From Echinarachnius parma (taxonomy: Eukaryota > Echinodermata > Echinoidea > Clypeasteroida > Echinarachniidae): a stretch of 64,000 bases of DNA. Position numbers and translations under genes: made by a program. The stretch spans positions 1-64,000 of the forward strand of contig JBAMJV010003241.1 of NCBI GenBank assembly GCA_037951105.1, given 5' to 3'. The first letter of the stretch is position 1. Each line of letters begins with the position of its first letter. Shown piece after piece: positions 59,298 to 64,000 of this stretch. The notes beneath the pieces are model-generated. The model was not told where the DNA came from. It saw nothing but the letters and a program-made list of their open reading frames with translations, and did no database searches.

Positions 59298-60619
59298 TTT
59301 TGGACAAAACAATCATATATTTGCGGGAAATATGTGTTCATAATGCATACATAGGGTGTGCGTATGTCCCAATTCATTGGAGCCTCATATAATTTGTATG
59401 CCGCCATGCCACGTTTTAGCCACAAATTGAGTTTCCCCCAAATGTACATTATTTTTGCCCGGACATGCCATTTTAAATTGTGATATCATTTTACCTATAG
59501 TTGAAACGTGTCAAACTTCGCAATCTATAGCGTCCACTAGCAGAAGTGCTGGAATAGATCTGCAAGAATGTCTTTTGTTCAACTTGGGAATGAATGAGAA
59601 GATTATGACACTTGTGTGAAAAGATATCCTCCCATGCATGGACATACAATAGCCCCTGAACAAAGAGTAGGACGCCGAAGCCCCAAGTTTGTTTTTCAAC
59701 ATGTCCAAAGCGAACGCCGAGCTAGCTACGTCCTGCTCATTTGTTCATCGAGCTATTCATGGAAGGATATCTATTGACGCATGTGAGATAATCTTCCCAT
59801 TCATTGCCCACTGCGTTGCCAATTTGCTAATTTAACTTGGTCGCCGCGGGAGCGGCGCCAGAGCGGCCGAGAAAAGTGTACGATCTAATACCCCCGTCAC
59901 ATTAGCTACGCTCTCGCGCCGACCTAGCGCCGCTCCTAATCCCCATTCATAAAATTGGAAGCGTGGGGAGGACGTGGGGAGAGCGTGTTGAGGTCGTGTG
60001 GAGAGCGGCGTTCATTGTTCGCTATTGTTTAGATCGTACACTTTTCTCGGCCGCTCTGGCGCCGCTCCCGCGGCGACCAAGTTAAATTAGCAAATTGGCA
60101 ACGCAGTGGGCAATGAATGGGAAGATTATCTCACATGCGTCAATAGATATCCTTCCATGAATAGCTCGATGAACAAAAGAGCAGGACGTAGCTAGCTCGG
60201 CGTTCGCTTTGGACATGTTGAAAAACAAACTTGGGGCTTCGGCGTCCTACTCTTTGTTCAGGGGCTATTGTATGTCCATGCATGGGAGGATATCTTTTCA
60301 CACAAGTGTCATAATCTTCTCATTCATTCCCAAGTTGAACAAAAGACATTCTTGCAGATCTATTCCAGCACTTCTGCTAGTGGACGCTATAGATTGCGAA
60401 GTTTGACACGTTTCAACTATAGGTAAAATGATATCACAATTTAAAATGGCATGTCCGGGCAAAATAATGTACATTTGGGGGAAACTCAATTTCTGGCTAA
60501 AACGTGGCATGGCGGCATACAAATTATATGAGGCTCCAATGAATGGGGACATACGCACACCCTATGTATGCATTATGAACACATATTTCCCGCAAATATA
60601 TGATTGTTTTGTCCAAAAT

Positions 60620-60795
60620 CTACCACTACTACTACCACCACTACCACTACTACCACTACTACCACTACTATCACTACTACCACCACTACCACCACTACCA
60701 CCACTGCCACCACCACCACTACCACTACCACTACCACTACCACTACTACCACTACTACCACTACTACCACTACTACCACTACTACTACTACCAAT
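60620..60795. repeat. (CTACCA)n microsatellite in L', mirror of 59095-59297
   Basis: About 175 bp of taccactactaccacta units, the reverse complement of the tract in L and about 27 bp shorter. Confidence 0.95.
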
Positions 60796-61496
60796 GATAG
60801 TCAACAATAATAACCCTCCCCATTCCCTCCACCCAACCTCGTGAAACGCACTGAGTGTGTTCAACTACATTCGTACATGGTATTGGATCGCACAGAGCGT
60901 GTGCATGGAGATCGTGTTTCCCCTGCGCTTTGAAAGAAATGTTGGGTTTTTTTATAAGTACGAGAACGCAGACAGAGCGTAGAGCAAATGACCTCGTCTC
61001 ATTGTTATGAGCTATTGTTAAAGATACACCAAGCGTGCACAGTGAATAGCTCGGAAAGCGTGGCCAAAGCGTACGCAGAGCGTGTTCAGGTCGTGGCAAG
61101 AGCGGGAACGAGCTACCATTGTGTCATTAATCGCTCGATTTGTCGGCGTTTCCCCTGCGCTTTGGAAAAAATGTTGGTTTTTTTTATAAGTACGAGAACG
61201 CAGACAGAGCGTGGCTATAGTGTGACGGCACACTGAACAATAGCGAACAATGAACGCCGCTCTCCACACGACCTCAACACGCTCTCCCCACGTCCTCCCC
61301 ACACTTCCAATTTTATGAATGGGGATTAGGAGCGGCGCTAGGTCGGCGCGAGAGCGTAGCTAATGTGACGGGGGTATTACCTAGCATTAAAATCTATTGA
61401 AAATGTACGCCTTCGAACGAAGTTGGATTTAATTTGAGACCTGAGGCTGTGGGACAAATTGTGGCGCTACTAGATTTTCGTATCCAGCCCGAATCA

Positions 61497-61720
61497 CCAG
61501 TGGCATAAAACTTTTAGGGGGGTAAACAAAATCCGCATCACCTCCGGATATTGCGAGGGAGCGAAGCGACCAAGCCCGAAGGAGCGAAGCGACCGAGCGG
61601 GGGGAGGGTGTGGGAGGGGGGTGTCCCCCCTCCCACGGTAGGGAGCTTTTGCATTTTTTGGACTTGAAACTGTGCAATCTGGTGCATACCTGTAAAAGAA
61701 ATTCTGACTTGCCGACATGT
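61497..61720 (+). mobile_element. Possible hAT-like left end with the GAGCGAAGCGACC module
   Basis: cagtggcataaaacttttag at 61500 resembles the left terminus at 24296, and the module gagcgaagcgaccaagccc, cgaccgagcggggggagggt and ggaggggggtgtcccccctc follows, as it does there. No right terminus or 8-bp duplication was found, so this is a partial copy. Confidence 0.55.
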
Positions 61721-62035
61721 ACTATAATGTGCGTTAGTGCGTCATCATCGTCATGATTCTTAACCAGAAGAGGTTATGATTGATTCATGAAGAAAAACAA
61801 AAATGCACCCCCAAAATAATATTCGCAAAGTGACATATTCAGTTCAAACAGTGCATCAAAAGCATTATTTTATGACAAAACAACATGAACATTGTATTCC
61901 AGACGTTTACAAGACCGATTCCCGAGGGAGCGAAACGATAACCGAGAGGGGGAAGGGTGATGGGAGGGTGTGATGGTAGGTGGGTGTACGGTAAAGGTGT
62001 TTTGCAATGTTTTAGTTGAAACTAGCAATTTACCC
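61721..62035. other. No gene; weak copy of the GAGCGAAGC module
   Basis: At 61920-61980 the words cccgagggagcgaaacgata and gagagggggaagggtg echo the module at 61554. Nothing else is recognised. Confidence 0.4.
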
Positions 62036-62366
62036 GTCACCAAATTGGTTTAGTGCCAACGAGACTATTTTGCCAAACCACGTCCACGTAATAAATTATT
62101 AATACTCAGTAAATAGTACTCCGCGCAAATGTTGAGAAACTAACCGGCTGTTCAAACATCAGATAGAAGGACGCGATTTAATGATACCTATAATTATTTT
62201 AATCAATGTTCACTCTTTTGTACACATATAATTATCATTTATGATTAGGCTATGTACTGAAACTACGTTTTAAAAATAAATACGACAATCTGTCGAATTC
62301 CTTATACTCGATGTAATAATGACCCTGGAATATTCAATCCCATATATAAGAGACTAAAATACTTGA
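62036..62366 (-). repeat. Dispersed repeat, inverted copy of 10677-11002
   Basis: The words gtgccaacgagactattttg, ccaaaccacgtccacgtaat, actcagtaaatagtactccg and accctggaatattcaatccc mirror the first copy across about 325 bp. Confidence 0.75.
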
Positions 62367-62985
62367 ATCGAAATGTGATAGTGATAGCTAGGTGACCAGC
62401 CAAAGTCAATCTATAAGCTGTCTGAAGTTTATTGTCATTATAAACGTATGTTTTATGCATTGACCTGCTCAGGATTGGAGCCTTGGGAGACCAGAGGCGA
62501 CCGAGGTGATGCCTTGGTCGCTCAAGCGCTAATTTTGTGGTCGCTATATACTGATTTATATGTACGTCGGGACCCAAATAGGGTGGTCGCTGGTCGCGTT
62601 AGGCAGGTGGTAGAATTACGCGGGTCGCTTAACACATGATTTTTCAGGGGAGGACCAGAGAGCGGTCGTTATGAGTAGGTGGTCGCTATATACAGGTTGT
62701 CGCATTAGCAGGTTTGACTGTAGTAACAATAGGCCCATGCAGGTTATGAGAGAGAGAGAGAGGGGGTGAGGGGGAGGGGGGGGAGGGGGTGGGGGAGACG
62801 TATGCAGTGTGAGTAGGGTACATGGACCTATTGGCAAATAGTAACACATAGTGTTTAGAACAAATGAAAACAGTTAGTAGGCGTGTAGTGGAAGTGGTAG
62901 TGGTAGTGGTGGTAATACTGGTTGTAGTGGTGGTAGCTTGGTTGTGGTTGTTGTTGTTGTTGTTACTACGTTAATTCTCAAATAT
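62367..62985. other. No gene; purine and GTGGTA tracts
   Basis: A (GA)n plus G-rich tract at 62748-62795 and a gtggtagtggtagtgg tract at 62888-62960 are low complexity. The 91-codon minus and 63-codon plus ORFs have no known motifs. The words ggtcgctatatac recur three times (62528-62695), always after a gtggtcgc-like phrase. Confidence 0.4.
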
Positions 62986-62994
62986 ACTATTGAA

Positions 62995-64000
62995 TACAAA
63001 AAAGATGCCCCCTTCCCCAGAGCCCGGTTGTGATTCGATCTCATATTCACAGGCATATGGGTACACGGGGGGGGGGGGGGGGGGGGGGGGGTTCAAATCC
63101 CCCTTTGATAAAAAAAAGGGCTGTTTTGGTGGGTTCAAACCCCCCCCCCCCCTCACAAAATATTCACGGACACCAACCCCCCTCACAAATTCTTCACCGA
63201 CAACCCCCCCCCCCCTTTCGAAAAAATCTTCACCCGACAACCACCCCCCCCCCCCCACCCCCGTCGAAATACTTGACCGACACCCGGCCCCTCAACAATT
63301 TTGGTTGACGAAATAACCCCCCGCCCCCTCAAAAAATATTCACGGACACCCCCCCCCCCCCCCTTCGAAAGAATCTTCACTGGTACCCCCTCTCGAAAAA
63401 ATCTTCACAGCCACCCCCCCCCCCCCCCCCATTCGAGATTCTTCACTGACACACCACCCCCCCCCCCCCCCCTCCACTGGTGGTGATTCGATCTCATATT
63501 CACAGGCATATGCGTACCCGGGGGGGGGGGGGGGGGGGGTTCAAATCCCCCTTTGATGAACCCCCCCCCCCTCAAAAAATTCACGGACACCCACCCCCCT
63601 TACAAATTCTTCATCGACACCCCCTTCACTTCGAAAGAATCTTCACCGATACTCTCAAAAAAGATCTTCACTGACAACCCCCCCCCCCCTCTCGAAAAAC
63701 TTGACCGACACCCGGCCCCTCAAAAATGTTGGTTGACGAAATAACCCCCCCCCCCTCAAAAAATATTCACGGACACCCACTCCCCTCGCAAATCCTTCAC
63801 CGACACCCCTCCCCCCCTTCGTAAGGTACCCCCTCTCGAAAAAAATCTTCACAGACACCCCCCACCCCCCCCCCCCCCCACTTCGAGATTCTTCACCGAG
63901 GGTTCAAAACCCCGTTTGATGAAAAAGGGCTGTTTAGGGGGTTCAAACCCACCCCCCCTCAACAAATATTCACGGACACCCTCCCCCTTACAAATTCTTC
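62995..64000. repeat. C-rich satellite, CCCCCCTCAAAAAATATTCACGGACAC units
   Basis: Units of about 25-32 bp combine a C run with a phrase such as aaaatattcacggacacc, caaattcttcaccgacac, gaaaaaatcttcac or gaaatacttgaccgacaccc. A larger unit of about 450 bp is visible: gattcgatctcatattcaca, then a long G run and ttcaaatccccctttgat, occurs at about 63030 and 63486, with a third start near 63900. The array runs off the right end of the window. All the Pro- and Gly-rich ORFs are artefacts. Confidence 0.9.

Larger units (their letters stand above)
58651..61379. repeat. Double inverted repeat of order L-S-L'-S', 2.73 kb
   Basis: L (58651-59885) is mirrored as L' (60030-61234), and the 144-bp S (59886-60029) between them is mirrored as S' (61235-61379) at the right end. 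L and S start with related termini: ccgtcacactatagccacgc and ccgtcacattagctacgctc. Differences between the arms are mostly in the (GTAGTG)n tract and T/A runs. The pair of identical 65-codon ORFs (59511-59708 minus, 60209-60406 plus) is only a result of the mirror symmetry. It is likely derived from DNA elements; no transposase is present. Confidence 0.9.
57924..61389. mobile_element. CACGG-rich palindromic MITE (copy 2, interrupted by the L-S-L'-S' structure)
   Basis: It matches copy 1 from 57924 (tatgctaggtttacaccatg) to 58649 (ggggctgccgt). The last bases of the family, acctagcatta, reappear only at 61379-61389. The 2.7 kb between is the double inverted repeat. About 22 bases of the expected right end are missing, so the insertion or its later rearrangement removed them. 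Confidence 0.8.

Noticed and set aside
59022-59354. Ser-Gly-rich, Val, Thr and Pro-Leu ORFs
   Set aside because: Produced by the (GTAGTG)n microsatellite; the mirrored set at 60562-60864 has the same cause.
59511-60406. Two identical 65-codon ORFs on opposite strands
   Set aside because: The identity is a consequence of the L-L' mirror symmetry, not of gene duplication; the peptide has no known motif.
62990-63858. Pro-rich and Gly-rich ORFs on both strands
   Set aside because: They read through C and G runs of the satellite and change frame with run length.

Overview
This window looks like intergenic DNA from a large, repeat-rich animal genome, most plausibly a marine invertebrate. That is an inference from three signs: several degraded non-LTR retrotransposons, many short inverted-repeat (MITE-like) DNA elements with TA, TTAA or 8-bp targets, and abundant microsatellites and poly(G)/poly(C) runs. 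A short TTAGGG-type tract near 11.6 kb fits most animals. I cannot name the species. There are no operons, rRNAs or convincing tRNAs. I found no complete host gene.

Layout. 0-4.4 kb: a 304-bp tandem repeat rich in TGCAC words, a 160-bp duplication, and an AT-rich minisatellite split by a MITE. 4.4-6.6 kb: a 5'-truncated CR1/L2/Jockey-like LINE. 6.6-14.9 kb: mostly MITEs and foldback elements. 14.9-18.3 kb: a nearly full-length RTE-type LINE with target-site duplication. 18.35-22.66 kb: a 5'-truncated L1/Tx1-like LINE interrupted by a TTAA MITE, ending in poly(A) and a (GT)n tract. 23.9-26.2 kb: a three-level nest (TA-type MITE, then hAT-like element, then mariner-type palindrome). 27-28.1 kb and 41.6-43.05 kb: two copies of one duplicated block carrying GATT/GGTC microsatellites. 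30.5-39.2 kb: a minus-strand LINE split by a 5,846-bp element with 27-bp perfect terminal inverted repeats and a 122-bp satellite. 39.4-40.0 kb: a (CA)n block. 40.5-44.1 kb: two copies of a large palindrome. 44.6-49.6 kb: more MITEs and two LINE remnants. 53.8-54.0 kb: the only host-gene candidate, a TATA box followed by a signal-peptide exon and a consensus splice donor. 54.8-56.7 kb: an element with a perfect 47-bp inverted repeat. 57.05-61.39 kb: GC-rich palindromic MITEs, one disrupted by an L-S-L'-S' double inverted repeat. 63-64 kb: a C-rich satellite that runs off the end.

The retrotransposon genes all carry stops or frameshifts, so none should make an active protein here. Reading frames are still good enough to reconstruct two insertion sites: the TTAA MITE in the L1-like element and the 5.8-kb element in the minus-strand LINE. 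The best candidates for something undescribed are the 5.8-kb element and the L-S-L'-S' structure.
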